DNA of 64,000 nt from Planctomycetota bacterium. GTDB taxonomy: Bacteria; Planctomycetota; UBA8742; UBA2392. The position numbers and the translations under genes were made by a program. Of the stretch, positions 24,159-33,471 are shown piece after piece. Within the stretch, counting starts at the first letter, position 1, and every line of letters starts with the position of its first letter. The stretch lies in the NCBI GenBank assembly GCA_020638635.1, contig JACKIE010000007.1:1-64000 (forward strand). Direction: 5' to 3'. Below the pieces are notes generated by a model, which ran no database searches, had not been told where the DNA came from, and saw only the letters and a list, made by a program, of their open reading frames with translations.

Positions 24159-24890
24159 TCAGCGCAGCAGCACTTCGCGGAACGCTTCAACAACTCGGCC
24201 GCGCACCTCGGACATCCCGGGTGCGCGGCCGATCAGTTTTTCGAGGCTGGTGACGCCGCGGTCATCGATGCCACAGGGTGTGATGTGCCGGAACCAGGGC
24301 AGGCACTCGTCCGTCACGTTCAGCGCGAAGCCGTGCATCGTGCACCACTTGCGGACGCGCACGCCCAAAGCGGCGACTTTCGCCGCGGGCTTGGGGCTTG
24401 GGGCGTGGGGCTTGGCCTTTCCTGCCGCCTGCCGCCTGCCGCCTGCCGCCTGCTCCACCCACACCCCCGTCAACCCGTCGATCCGCTCGCCCTGCAGGCC
24501 GTAGCTTGCCAGCACGCGGATGATCATTTCCTCCAGGCCGCGCATGTACTTGTGCAGGTCACGGCCGCAGCGCAGGCCCGTTAGGTTGCAGATCGGGTAG
24601 CCGGTTAGCTGGCCGGGGCCGTGGTAGGTGACTTCGCCGCCGCGCTCGACCTGAAAGACGTCCGCGCCGAGTGACTGCAAAGCGGTCGGCCCTTCGCCCA
24701 GGTGCTCGGGGTCCGTGCGCTTGCCCCAGGTGTAAACCGGCTCGTGCTCGACCAGCAGGAGCGTATCGCCGATGGCGCCGTCAATGCGCTGCTCCAGCAG
24801 TCGTTTCTGCAGCTCCCAGATTTCGGCGTATCCGCGCCGGCCGAGCCATTGCACTTCCAGCGTGGATGGTTGTTCTGCGGGCTTGCCCAT
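24159..24890 (-). CDS. lipB: Octanoyltransferase with an inserted repeat-encoded segment
   Basis: The 243-residue enzyme moves octanoate from acyl carrier protein to the lipoyl domains, the step before LipA. Motifs: RGGEVTYHGPGQLTGYPI (83-100), the catalytic lysine K171 (KVAALGVRV), TMHGFALNV, and the catalytic cysteine C206 in ITPCGIDDRGVTSL. Between the conserved GLTGVWV and K171 lies a 23-residue segment rich in Gln, Arg, Ala, Pro and Lys (residues 146-168) that normal LipB proteins lack; it is encoded by a heptamer repeat element. As this is a surface loop between two conserved blocks, the enzyme may still work. The start could be the ATG at 24890 or 24902; neither has a good ribosome site. 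Confidence 0.92.
   Translation of the reverse strand: MGKPAEQPSTLEVQWLGRRGYAEIWELQKRLLEQRIDGAIGDTLLLVEHEPVYTWGKRTDPEHLGEGPTALQSLGADVFQVERGGEVTYHGPGQLTGYPICNLTGLRCGRDLHKYMRGLEEMIIRVLASYGLQGERIDGLTGVWVEQAAGGRRQAAGKAKPHAPSPKPAAKVAALGVRVRKWCTMHGFALNVTDECLPWFRHITPCGIDDRGVTSLEKLIGRAPGMSEVRGRVVEAFREVLLR
24387..24455. repeat. Heptamer-repeat element inside lipB, in frame
   Basis: On the plus strand, four units of type GGGCTTG (24387-24414) are followed by a six-base spacer and five units of type CCTGCCG (24421-24455). The total is 69 bases, exactly 23 codons, and reads through without a stop as residues 146-168 of LipB. The two arms have opposite G/C strand bias, although pairing between them is imperfect. 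Confidence 0.85.
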
Positions 24891-24980
24891 GCTGCCAACC
24901 ATACCGCGGCGCGCGGCGGGCCGGAACGGAGCGGCCGGCGAAAAGCGCAGGGCCGGCTTTCGCCGGCCCTCGTAACGCAT

Positions 24981-26051
24981 CTAGCCTGCCGGAGTAAACT
25001 CGATCAGCTCGCCCCCGGTCTCGCTCCTGGACTTGCCGGTCGCCGGGTCCATCTCCCACTCGACCCACTTGGCGGGCATGCCGCCGTACTTTGGGTCCGC
25101 CGGGTAGTACATCTTGCCCATCCAGCAATTGCGCGAGTCCGTGCGGCGGTACTCAAGGATCACGCACTCCACGCGACCGATCTCGAGCTTTACCTTCTCG
25201 GTCTTCACCTTGTCCACGTCGCGCAGCTGCATGCGCCCGGGCAGCATGGCGAAGCCGCTTTCGCTGAGCGGGTCGTTCCACTGCGCCTCCTTGCCCCAGT
25301 CGGCGCGCTTGTCGGCACGTTCGGCGGCGGTGCAGTTGAAGTATTTGTCGTCCTGTCCCACGGCCGTGTAGCGGGCCTGCCTGGTCTCCTTGCCGTTGGC
25401 GGACAGCTGGTAGGTCCATTCAGCGCCCTTGGCGCGGGCGTTCTTCAACGCCTCGACTTCGGCCGGATGCACGGGCAGATCAGTCGCCAGGCGGATGCCG
25501 ATGACTTCGATGGTGATCTCGACGTTCTTCTGGGGCGATGTGTAGAGGTGATGGGTGTAGGCCATGATGCCCGCGTACCGCTTGTCCGCGAGGTACCAGC
25601 ATTCGATCTCGGCCTTCATGCCGTTCTTGCTTTCCTTCAGGCTGTAGACCCAGCACTGCAGGCTGCCGAAGGCGAAGCTGCGCTTCTTCTTGGCGGGTTT
25701 CTTGACCATCTCGCGCTTCAGGCCGAAGTCAAGCAGGCCGTCTTCGGGCCAGTGTTCCGTGATCTGCTGCTGGTACCTTAGGCAGCCGCCCTCGGCGACA
25801 ACCTCGGTCATCACCTTGGGGCCGGTGTCGTCGCTCTCGACCACGGTGCGGCGCGTGTGTGTTTCCGTGTCCTTGATCGTGCGGACGTTGAGTTGCAGGC
25901 CGGGCTGCCAGGTCTGCTTGACATCATCGAGCGTCCAGGGTGTTTCCAGCTTGTCCGCCTTGACGGGCTGGGCCTTCTTGCGTTGCGCGTGGGTGTCAAC
26001 GGTTGCCAGGCTCAGGGCCGCCAGGGCGGCAATCACAATGATCTGCTTCAA
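24981..26051 (-). CDS. Secreted protein of unknown function
   Basis: The 356-residue product has a signal peptide (MKQIIVIAALAALSLATVDTHA, cleavage after HA) and a mature part rich in Lys, Glu, Trp and Tyr with four cysteines. The start is a TTG at 26051, chosen because a strong AGGAGGG lies directly upstream and the signal peptide follows at once. The YDxPxDPKYGGMPAKWVEWEMDPATG-like C-terminal region suggests a compact, beta-rich domain, but I recognise no family. It lies between lpd and lipB on the minus strand, with 90 bases to the lipB start, so it may be co-transcribed with them by chance of position. Confidence 0.8.
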   Translation of the reverse strand: MKQIIVIAALAALSLATVDTHAQRKKAQPVKADKLETPWTLDDVKQTWQPGLQLNVRTIKDTETHTRRTVVESDDTGPKVMTEVVAEGGCLRYQQQITEHWPEDGLLDFGLKREMVKKPAKKKRSFAFGSLQCWVYSLKESKNGMKAEIECWYLADKRYAGIMAYTHHLYTSPQKNVEITIEVIGIRLATDLPVHPAEVEALKNARAKGAEWTYQLSANGKETRQARYTAVGQDDKYFNCTAAERADKRADWGKEAQWNDPLSESGFAMLPGRMQLRDVDKVKTEKVKLEIGRVECVILEYRRTDSRNCWMGKMYYPADPKYGGMPAKWVEWEMDPATGKSRSETGGELIEFTPAG

Positions 26052-26182
26052 TTCAAGCCCTCCTCATGGTCTGGTGCTGCGTCCGAATGTCAGTGAGAGT
26101 TCGGCGGCTTCCCGCCACGCGCACATGTTGCGGCGATGCGGTGAACTGCGCAGTTACAATGCGACGGAATGATTGGAACGAA

Positions 26183-26212
26183 AGCGGGGACACGCCGTGG
26201 CGTGTCCCCGCT
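26183..26212. repeat. Perfect 30-base palindrome downstream of lpd
   Basis: The arms AGCGGGGACACGCC (26183-26196) and GGCGTGTCCCCGCT (26199-26212) are exact reverse complements with only GT between them. It lies 20 bases after the lpd stop (minus strand) and contains the GGGGAC core seen in the other palindromes. It may act as terminator or processing site; no T-run follows. Confidence 0.8.
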
Positions 26213-26232
26213 CAGTTGAGCCGCGCGTGTCC

Positions 26233-27672
26233 TTACAAATGCACGCACTCGTCTTCGGCGACGGCGGCGGCTTCCATGATGGCCTCTGACAGCGTGGGGT
26301 GCGGGTGGATGGCGCGGATCAGAGTGTGGCTGGTGGCCTCCACGTCCATGCCGATCACCAGCTCCGAGATCAGCTCCGTGGCTTCGCCGTGGATGATGTG
26401 CGCGCCCAGCAGCTGGCCGTACTTCTTGTCAAACAGCAGCTTCACGAAGCCGTCGTTGTCGCCGATCGCAAGCGCCTTGCCCAGCGGCTTGTAGGGGAAC
26501 TTGCCGACCTTGTACTCGACGCTCGCTTCCTTCAGCGCGCGCTCGGTCTTGCCGACGCTGGCGATCTGCGGCTGGCAGTAGGTGCAGCCGGGGATCACGT
26601 CCTTGCTGAACGGCGGCACGTCGTGGCCTGCGATTTTCTCCACGCAGGTCAGCCCCTCGTGGCTGGCCTTGTGGGCCAGCGCCGGCATGCCCGCCACGTC
26701 GCCTATCGCGTAAATGCCGGGCACGTTGGTGCGCGCGTAGCCGTCCACCGGGATGAACCCGCGCTCCACCTTAACGCCCGCGTTCTCCAGCCCGATGTCC
26801 TCCACGTTGCCGGTGATGCCCACCGCCACCAGGCAGTAGTCGGCCGAGACCGTCTCCTTCTTGCCCTTGCGCTCGTAGGTGACCTCGACGTGTTTGCCCT
26901 TGTTCTCGACCTTCTCAACCTTGGTGCCGGTCAGTGACGTGATGCCCTGCTTCTTGAAGGCCTTCTCGAGTTCCTTGCTGATGTCGTCGTCCTCGACGGG
27001 CACCAGCCGGTCCATCAGCTCGATGATCGTCACCTGCGCGCCGAACGCGCTGAAGTAGTAGCCGAACTCCACGCCGATCGCGCCGGCGCCGATCACGACC
27101 ACGCTCTTCGGCCGCTCGGCCAGCACCATCGCCTCGTGGTGGCCGATCACGCGCTTGCCGTCCCAGGGCATGTTGTCGAAGCGCCGCGGGCGCGCACCCG
27201 TGGCGATGATGATGTGCTTGGCGTTGATGGTCTCAATCACCTTGCCCGGCTTGTTCGGCCGGTCGGCCTTGTCCGCAGGGTTGTTGGCTTCGGTTACCTC
27301 GACCACGCCCTTCTTGACGATGCGGCCGCGGCCGTTGAAGGGCGTGACCTTGTGTTTCTTGAACAGGAACTGGATGCCCTTGTTGACCTGGGCCGAGATG
27401 TCGCGCGAGCGCTTGACCACGGCCGCCATGTCCGGGTCGATGCTGCCGACGCTGATGCCGAGCAGCTTGGCCTTGTGCTCGATGGTGTGCATGACCTCGG
27501 CCGACTTGAGCAGCGCCTTGGTGGGGATGCAGCCCCAGTTGAGGCAGATGCCGCCGTAGTGCTTGTCCTCGACGCAGCAGGTCTTAAGGCCCAGCTGCGA
27601 GGCGCGAATGGCCGCCACGTAGCCGCCGGGGCCGGAGCCGATCACACACACATCAAAGTCATGGGTCGCCAT
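26233..27672 (-). CDS. lpd: Dihydrolipoamide dehydrogenase (E3)
   Basis: The 479-residue flavoprotein re-oxidises the dihydrolipoyl groups of the 2-oxo acid dehydrogenase complexes and passes electrons to NAD+. Evidence: FAD-binding GSGPGGYVAAIRASQLG at the N-terminus, redox-active C43-LNWG-C48, NAD-binding GAGAIGVEFGYYFSAFG, the second FAD motif YAIGDVAG, and the catalytic dyad H458/E463 in HPHPTLSE. The ATG at 27672 has AGGAGGG seven bases upstream. It is the first of the minus-strand PDH/lipoate genes and the only E3 gene in the window. Confidence 0.96.
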   Translation of the reverse strand: MATHDFDVCVIGSGPGGYVAAIRASQLGLKTCCVEDKHYGGICLNWGCIPTKALLKSAEVMHTIEHKAKLLGISVGSIDPDMAAVVKRSRDISAQVNKGIQFLFKKHKVTPFNGRGRIVKKGVVEVTEANNPADKADRPNKPGKVIETINAKHIIIATGARPRRFDNMPWDGKRVIGHHEAMVLAERPKSVVVIGAGAIGVEFGYYFSAFGAQVTIIELMDRLVPVEDDDISKELEKAFKKQGITSLTGTKVEKVENKGKHVEVTYERKGKKETVSADYCLVAVGITGNVEDIGLENAGVKVERGFIPVDGYARTNVPGIYAIGDVAGMPALAHKASHEGLTCVEKIAGHDVPPFSKDVIPGCTYCQPQIASVGKTERALKEASVEYKVGKFPYKPLGKALAIGDNDGFVKLLFDKKYGQLLGAHIIHGEATELISELVIGMDVEATSHTLIRAIHPHPTLSEAIMEAAAVAEDECVHL

Positions 27673-27774
27673 GGGTGCCCTCCTGTAATCGCGCGGCACA
27701 CTAACGGCGATGGCCCCAACATTCCAGCATCGGCTGGGTGCGCAAGGTCGCGGCGGCCGAGGATGGCTCAGAGG

Positions 27775-28317
27775 CTATGTCAGCCGGGCGCGCCGGCGGC
27801 GGTACGCCAGCGCAGCCAGCATCACGCCGGCCAGGGCGGGCAGGCCGTGGCCGCTGGTGCCCGCGGCGCAGGAGCCGCCTTTGTCGCCCGGCAGGCCCTG
27901 GGATGGGGGCGCTGTGGCGCCGACGCTGATGGTGAAACTGAAGATGGTGGTGTTGGCGCCGTCGCTGAAGGTCAGGGTCACCACGTGCACGGTGTTGGCC
28001 GGGCCGAATTCGCCCAGCGGCGAGGTCACGTTGTGCGCCCAGGGGCTGGCCTGCGAGGCCACGTTGAAGGTGGCCTCGTTCCAGTTCACCGCGGCGGCGA
28101 TATTGCTGACGACGGCGGTAACCCCCACGGGGTCGTTCTGCGGGTCGGTGACGTCATAGGCCAGGCCCATGCTGTTGAAGGTGGAGTTGGCAGCCACATT
28201 GACGCCGCCCGAGTTGGGCACCTGCACACCCAATGAGGTGACGGTAACCACAGGCGCGTTCTGGGCAGAGAGGAAGCCGGCGCAAACGGCCAGCAGGGCG
28301 ACTACCGCGTACTTCAT
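27775..28317 (-). CDS. Small secreted protein with Cys-type C-terminal anchor
   Basis: The 180-residue product has a signal peptide (MKYAVVALLAVCAGFLSAQ), a beta-rich middle of about 120 residues resembling an Ig-like domain (VHVVTLTFSDGANTTIFSFTI), and a C-terminal tail CAAGTSGHG, a hydrophobic helix (LPALAGVMLAALAY) and RRRRARLT. This tripartite tail (Cys-containing linker, membrane helix, Arg cluster) resembles MYXO-CTERM type sorting signals and recurs in three other proteins of the window. It would be exported and then anchored or processed. The function of the domain itself is unknown. Confidence 0.83.
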   Translation of the reverse strand: MKYAVVALLAVCAGFLSAQNAPVVTVTSLGVQVPNSGGVNVAANSTFNSMGLAYDVTDPQNDPVGVTAVVSNIAAAVNWNEATFNVASQASPWAHNVTSPLGEFGPANTVHVVTLTFSDGANTTIFSFTISVGATAPPSQGLPGDKGGSCAAGTSGHGLPALAGVMLAALAYRRRRARLT

Positions 28318-28430
28318 GAGGAAACCTGATTATTGTGCCAATTCGCCGCGGCCGTCGGGCCGGGCGGACCTCCCCCAATGCGAATACATTATAGCCGAAC
28401 TAGGGCGGCAGCCCAGCACACAATCGAAAC

Positions 28431-30056
28431 TCACTCGATACGTTCCAGCAGCCCGAATAGAACTTTGCCGTCGCTGATCGGTGTCATCGCCGTTGCGCGG
28501 TCGGCAGAGTCGCGCGTTCGCCAGTTGAGAACAATGTCCGTACAGCGCAGTGATTCGATGCTGATCCGCCCGTCTGGATCGATTCGAGTGTCAACGCTAC
28601 TTATGCCATCCGGCGCGCGACGCAGGCAGAATCGGGCTTGCACTTCACCGTACTTCCACTCCACGCGCGTCTGGCTGCCGTTGAGGACGGTTTCGCGAAG
28701 CGCCGGCCCGCGGTAGTCGGAGGGCTCGGACCACCAGGACACGTACTCTTCCGCCAGGCGCGTCACCTGCAGGTGATTGCACGAAGCCGCCGCGCCGCGG
28801 CGAATTGTCAAACGGTGGTCCTCGAGCGGGTCCTCCCGCGGCACATCGTCGGCGCTCGAGCCTTCAGGAAGTTCCCAGACGCGGATGCGATAGCTGCGCC
28901 AATCCGGCTGCGCGAATTCGCGCTGCAGGTCCAGCACCGTCTCCCATACCCCGGAGTCGCCGCCTTCCCTGTACAGCAGGAATGGCCCGATTGCTTCGAC
29001 CGCGACGCCTTTGAAATCGTTATTGGAGTAACGGATGCGGTCTTCAAACCAGCCTGCGGACGGGTCGCCGGAAAAGCCCTCCTCGGGGTAAATGATGCTC
29101 GGCCCGAAGCTGGCCGACGGCCCGGCGGCGACCATCCAGGCCACGTCTGCACGCCTCCATAGTGCCCCGGCAAGGCACTGAGTGGTGATCTTTGCGCTCC
29201 CTTGGATTGCCAGTTCAGCCGCAGGCAGTGTGTAGCCGCACGAGAGGCTGATCTCGAACTCACGACCGGAAGCAGCCCTCAAGGTGAAGACCCCCGGGTC
29301 GCCGAGCCTTACGGCGAACGGCTGGAAGCCTGAGGTGAACATAGGTACTTGGAGATCAAGATACTCGGTCTTCACGACGCGCTGCCCGATCTCCCTTACT
29401 TCAATGATGTTACCCTGCACCGACAATCGCCCGTCCGGCAGCTTGACCGCCCACAGCGAGACTTGGGTCCCGGCATCCATAGGACTTGTGTAAGGGATAC
29501 GTGTGTCGGTCCCATGCCGCTCGCTGTCCGAAAGTAGGCGAGTCTCAAACGATTCACGGATGGTGATGTTCTGTCCGAGTCGCCCTTGGCTCGTGCCGAA
29601 CAAGCCCACCGAAGTGTCCCGCACCTGCACATGCACGCGCGCGTCCAGGTAACCGCGCAGGCGAGCAAGCATCTCATCGACCGCGCCGTGCGCCCATTGG
29701 GGTGCCTGGAGGCACAAGAGGGTTCGACCGTGCATGCGTTCGACGTAGCAAGTCCAGTTGCAACTGAAGCCTGCGCCGATGCTCTTCGCGAACCGCTCCA
29801 GATACCCGGGGTCTAAACTCGTGTACGCGCCGCGGCCGGAATGCCACACGGGAGACTGATTAAGTGTGTCGTTCGGTGCTTGACCGGATTCGAATTCAAC
29901 TGACAACATGCGAGTCAGCCCGAAGTCATCAAAACCGGCTTGTTCAAGGAAAGTGGCGTCGTGGCTGCGAAACACGCTTTCAGTCGGTTTCTCGTCCGCC
30001 GCGGTTGTGTGCACGGCAGCCATCAGCAGCAGTATTGCGAGAGCGAGGTTGCGCAT
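28431..30056 (-). CDS. Secreted protein, second of a tandem paralogous pair
   Basis: The 541-residue product begins with a signal peptide (MRNLALAILLLMAAVHTTA). An early region (about 85-150) contains LLCLQAPQWAHGAVDEMLARL, reminiscent of the short alpha/beta domain of secretins (N-domain: a strand, then a helix that scans pairs of residues), followed by a beta-rich region with PDGRLSVQG. The same order occurs in the gene just upstream (30056-31864: LVATCSPQLHARISAALELI, then LPDGRLRLQA), so the two are distant paralogues. The ATG overlaps the stop of that gene (TAATG), implying translational coupling and equal expression. No secretin pore domain is present. Function unknown. Confidence 0.83.
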   Translation of the reverse strand: MRNLALAILLLMAAVHTTAADEKPTESVFRSHDATFLEQAGFDDFGLTRMLSVEFESGQAPNDTLNQSPVWHSGRGAYTSLDPGYLERFAKSIGAGFSCNWTCYVERMHGRTLLCLQAPQWAHGAVDEMLARLRGYLDARVHVQVRDTSVGLFGTSQGRLGQNITIRESFETRLLSDSERHGTDTRIPYTSPMDAGTQVSLWAVKLPDGRLSVQGNIIEVREIGQRVVKTEYLDLQVPMFTSGFQPFAVRLGDPGVFTLRAASGREFEISLSCGYTLPAAELAIQGSAKITTQCLAGALWRRADVAWMVAAGPSASFGPSIIYPEEGFSGDPSAGWFEDRIRYSNNDFKGVAVEAIGPFLLYREGGDSGVWETVLDLQREFAQPDWRSYRIRVWELPEGSSADDVPREDPLEDHRLTIRRGAAASCNHLQVTRLAEEYVSWWSEPSDYRGPALRETVLNGSQTRVEWKYGEVQARFCLRRAPDGISSVDTRIDPDGRISIESLRCTDIVLNWRTRDSADRATAMTPISDGKVLFGLLERIE

Positions 30057-31864
30057 TATCGGCCCTCCTGTTGCTGAATGACGAAGACTGCGTAAGTGTT
30101 CTCATCGAGCGACTGCACGCAACTCAGCGCATGCCCCGGCGGAAGTGCTCCGGAAACCTTTAAGTCTGCGCAGGATCCCTCCGGTGTCTGAATGACACTG
30201 TTGTTCAGCTGCATGCCCGCATTCGTCTCGCGCAAGGTGACGGTGGGACGCCACGTCGCGAGCACCTGCACAGAGTGAGGAGCTTCGAAGCAGACGCACA
30301 CCTGCACGCCATCAGACGTGGTTCCGGCGTGGGCTGCCCATTCCGGGCCGTGTTCATAGTGCTCGTACATCGAATAGTGGCCGAGGTAGTTCTGGAGTTG
30401 GAGCGCGGCGACGTCCATTCGTTGGCCGGCTGCGAGGTTGATGCGCCGGTCGAGCACCGTTGCAGCGCCCCGCAACTTGAGCAGTGAAGCGATATCGGCC
30501 GCCGACGGGGCGCCTTTGACTACTCCGTCTGGTAGATCGTTGCTGCGCGGCACCGAAACCAGTACCAGGCGGAGGTCCATGTCGGGCGGGCCGGACCGGG
30601 TTTCATCCAGGTACTTGTTGAATTCCCGCCTGGCGGCCTTCGCAAGCTCCGGATCGTCAAGGTCGGCTTCGGGGAGCGTGTACAAGTACACGATTGGCCC
30701 GAAAGCGGTCACGTCCATTTCGGCTTCACCGACAAGGATGCCATAGTTTTCACGCTCGAATGCCTCCGCCGCATCTTCCAGTCGTGTGTCGCTGTAGACA
30801 GCCGAGGTGAATCGGCGGCGATTCAGCTCCGGGAAGCGGCGGGTGGGCTCATCTCCCGCCCATCGCTCTTCCGGGCGCATGAACCATGGCCCAACGAAGT
30901 CATCGTGCGCGAGCCAACCGGCGGGGTTCACCAAACGCCAGTCGGCGTCGGACCAGTCGGCAAGCTTGGATGATTCGTGCCAGGCCGTCAGCAGGTATGC
31001 GCCGACGGCGGTGTCGAGCACGATGCCGCCGCCGTTCTCGATCACCCCGGCACCGGGTGTGTAGTCGTAGCTCAGTTTCGGCAACTGAACCCGGCCCGCA
31101 ATCGTATCCAGCTCGCGCAGTTTCAAGAGGTCGGCTCGGGCGTGCCACGCCTGCAAACGCAGTCGTCCGTCCGGCAGTGCCAGCGTCGAGACCGACCACT
31201 GCTCACCCCAAGTCAACGGACCGGTCTGGGGCAAGCTGCCGACTCCTGAGGACTCATAACCGTACGTGATGCGCTGTGACTTCACGGTGGAAAAGGTCAC
31301 CTCTTTGCCGTTGGCCGCGGACTCCTGGCCGACCAACACGCCGCCTGCTTCGCGCACCTGCTTCGCAGTCAGAATCACTGAATCCGGTCGTCGCGGCAGT
31401 CGGCGCAACTCGACGCGGACGTCGGTGTTCGCCAGGGCGTCGATCAGTTCGAGCGCCGCGCTGATACGCGCATGCAGCTGCGGGGAGCAGGTTGCAACCA
31501 AACTGGTCCCGTCGGGGCTGACGTGCAGATCCTCAGGATTCTCGGCACCACTGAGTGCATTCACAAGCTTGTACAACTCGTCGGCCTTGGCGAAGCCGAA
31601 GCGCTCGTTTGTCGCGCGACGCCACCAGCATTGGTCGCGCTGTTTCGGTTCTGAATCCACACCGAAAACGCTTATCTCAAGGCTTGGGGCGTCGTCGTTT
31701 ATTTCAGCATCGCTTTCCCTGGCGGACAGCAACGCGCTTACGTCGTAGCTCTTTTCCTCTACGGCTGTCTCTGCGGGCTCATCAGTGCCTTGTGCGCCTG
31801 CGCCGGCAAAGGACTGCACGACGCCCAACGTCGCGACGAGCGCGATGCTGATGTATTTGTTCAT
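30056..31864 (-). CDS. Secreted protein, first of a tandem paralogous pair
   Basis: The 602-residue product has a signal peptide (MNKYISIALVATLGVVQSF, cleavage near AGA-Q). A secretin-N-like segment lies at about 120-165 (DGTSLVATCSPQLHARISAA, then a helix and DVRVELRRL), then a long beta-rich region without a recognised motif. It overlaps by one base with the coupled downstream paralogue. The ATG at 31864 was chosen because the 24 codons before it are Cys/His/Pro-rich and would precede a good signal peptide. A weak GGA precedes the start. Periplasmic partners in an unknown envelope assembly is a guess from the architecture. Confidence 0.82.
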   Translation of the reverse strand: MNKYISIALVATLGVVQSFAGAGAQGTDEPAETAVEEKSYDVSALLSARESDAEINDDAPSLEISVFGVDSEPKQRDQCWWRRATNERFGFAKADELYKLVNALSGAENPEDLHVSPDGTSLVATCSPQLHARISAALELIDALANTDVRVELRRLPRRPDSVILTAKQVREAGGVLVGQESAANGKEVTFSTVKSQRITYGYESSGVGSLPQTGPLTWGEQWSVSTLALPDGRLRLQAWHARADLLKLRELDTIAGRVQLPKLSYDYTPGAGVIENGGGIVLDTAVGAYLLTAWHESSKLADWSDADWRLVNPAGWLAHDDFVGPWFMRPEERWAGDEPTRRFPELNRRRFTSAVYSDTRLEDAAEAFERENYGILVGEAEMDVTAFGPIVYLYTLPEADLDDPELAKAARREFNKYLDETRSGPPDMDLRLVLVSVPRSNDLPDGVVKGAPSAADIASLLKLRGAATVLDRRINLAAGQRMDVAALQLQNYLGHYSMYEHYEHGPEWAAHAGTTSDGVQVCVCFEAPHSVQVLATWRPTVTLRETNAGMQLNNSVIQTPEGSCADLKVSGALPPGHALSCVQSLDENTYAVFVIQQQEGR

Positions 31865-31963
31865 GGCGTGTCCAGCGGGGTATTCCGGGGACACAAAGTG
31901 TACCGCAACCTTACCGGCCTTGCAGCGGCCGAACATTCTCGGCTTTGCGGATTCGCGACAGCT

Positions 31964-33289
31964 CTAGCCCGCGAACAGGGCTGTGTGGAGGGCCGGTACG
32001 GCTTTTTTTACGTCGTTGTCGTCGATCAGGAAGCTGAGGTTGATCTTGTTGGCGCCTTGGCTGATCATCTCTACGTTCACTTCGCTGTCGCGCAGGGCCG
32101 TGAACACCTTGGCGCCCAGGCCGCGCTGCTTCTTAACGTTTTTGCCCACCACGCAGACGATGGTCTTGTCGGTCACCACGCTCACGCGCCCGAATTGCTC
32201 AAGGGCCTTCATGGCCGCGTTCAGGTTGCTGGCGCCGGGGCAGGTCATGCTGACGCTGATCTCGCTGGTGCTGATCATGTCGATGTCCACCTTCTCGCGC
32301 CCCAGCACGTCGAACACCTTCGCCAAGAAGCCCGGCTGCCCCAGCATCTGCGTGCTCTCGATGGTGATCACCGCCTGCCCTTCCTTATAGGCGATGCTGG
32401 TCACCATGTTCGGGTTGTCGCCGCCGTCTTCGGTGATCACCGTGCCCGGGTGCTGCGGCCGATTGGTGTTCAGCACGCGCACCGGGATGTTTCGCTTGAT
32501 GGCCGGCAGCAGGGTGCTGGGGTGCAGCACGCGCCCGCCGTAGTAGGCCAACTCGGAGGCCTCGGCGAAGCTCATGTAGGGGATGCTGCGGGCGTCCTTC
32601 ACCAGGCTGGGGTCGGCGGTCATTACGCCGTCGGTGTCGGTCCAGATTTCGCACTCCTCGGCGCCCAGGCCCGCCGCGAAGCAGGTGGCCGAGAAGTCGC
32701 TGCCGTTGCGGCCCACGGTGGTGAGCTCGCCGCCGCTGGTCTTGCCGACGAAGCCGGTGATCACCGGCAGCACGTCGCTGCCCACGCGGCGCTGGAACTC
32801 GGTCTGCATGCGTGCTTCGTAGCCGGGCAGGGGGCGCGCGCCGCCGAAGTTCTCGTCGGTGATGAAGCCCAGGTCCCAGGCGTCGAAGGCCTCCGCCTTG
32901 ACGCCGTTGCGCGTGAAGTAGTCGGCGATCACGCGTACGGACATGCGCTCACCGAAGCCGGCCAGGTAATCCAGGCTGCGCTTGCTGGCTTCGCGCACCA
33001 GGCTGATGCCGCGCAGCAGGTCTTCGATCTCGCGGAAGAACGGGTCCAGCATGTCGTGGTCGCAGCCGCAGCCCTTCAGCACGCGGCGCTGCTTCTCTAC
33101 GATCTGGCCGGCATCGGGCTCGCCTTTGGCGGCCGCCTTGCCGGCGTTCAGCAGCGCATCGGTGATGCCCTTGTGCGCGGAAGACACGATCACCGGCCGG
33201 CGCGCCGCGCGGCTGCGGGCGATCTCGAGCACCTTGTGGATCTGGTTTTCATCGGCAACGCTGCTGCCGCCGAACTTCATGACCAACAT
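31964..33289 (-). CDS. lysC: Aspartate kinase
   Basis: The 441-residue enzyme phosphorylates aspartate, the entry step to lysine, threonine, methionine and diaminopimelate. Motifs: KFGGSSVAD at the N-terminus, [42 protein letters not shown], and [12 protein letters not shown]. Two C-terminal ACT domains (about 300-441) indicate allosteric feedback control by an end-product amino acid. It is monofunctional, with no homoserine dehydrogenase fused. The start may be the ATG at 33289 or the ATG three codons further in. No other lysine genes are close. Confidence 0.95.
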   Translation of the reverse strand: MLVMKFGGSSVADENQIHKVLEIARSRAARRPVIVSSAHKGITDALLNAGKAAAKGEPDAGQIVEKQRRVLKGCGCDHDMLDPFFREIEDLLRGISLVREASKRSLDYLAGFGERMSVRVIADYFTRNGVKAEAFDAWDLGFITDENFGGARPLPGYEARMQTEFQRRVGSDVLPVITGFVGKTSGGELTTVGRNGSDFSATCFAAGLGAEECEIWTDTDGVMTADPSLVKDARSIPYMSFAEASELAYYGGRVLHPSTLLPAIKRNIPVRVLNTNRPQHPGTVITEDGGDNPNMVTSIAYKEGQAVITIESTQMLGQPGFLAKVFDVLGREKVDIDMISTSEISVSMTCPGASNLNAAMKALEQFGRVSVVTDKTIVCVVGKNVKKQRGLGAKVFTALRDSEVNVEMISQGANKINLSFLIDDNDVKKAVPALHTALFAG

Positions 33290-33378
33290 TGCAGTAGCCT
33301 CACTGGACCGCCCCTTCGAGAACCTCAGGGCAGGGGAACACTAGCAACAGCCCTATCGGCCGCAACGGGCAGCGCGCT

Positions 33379-33402
33379 GTAGGGGCGACGCTTGCGTCGC
33401 CC
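33379..33402 (+). repeat. GTAGGGGCG-type dispersed repeat, second copy
   Basis: This 24-base unit, itself containing the small palindrome GGGCGACGC../GCGTCGCCC, matches the reverse complement of 6907-6930 at 23 of 24 bases. It lies in the spacer between lysC (start 33289, minus) and the divIC-like gene (start 33472, plus). Confidence 0.75.
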
Positions 33403-33471
33403 GCAACCGGCGGGACAGACGCAGGCTAAAGTAAGTACCGGGGGAATGCCGAAACTGACGTGGGAGATTGC

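Noticed and set aside
28318..28345. Minus-strand TTGGCAC as a sigma-54 promoter of the 27775-28317 gene
   Set aside because: The -24 half is perfect but there is no GC at the -12 position, and the transcript start would fall inside the coding region.
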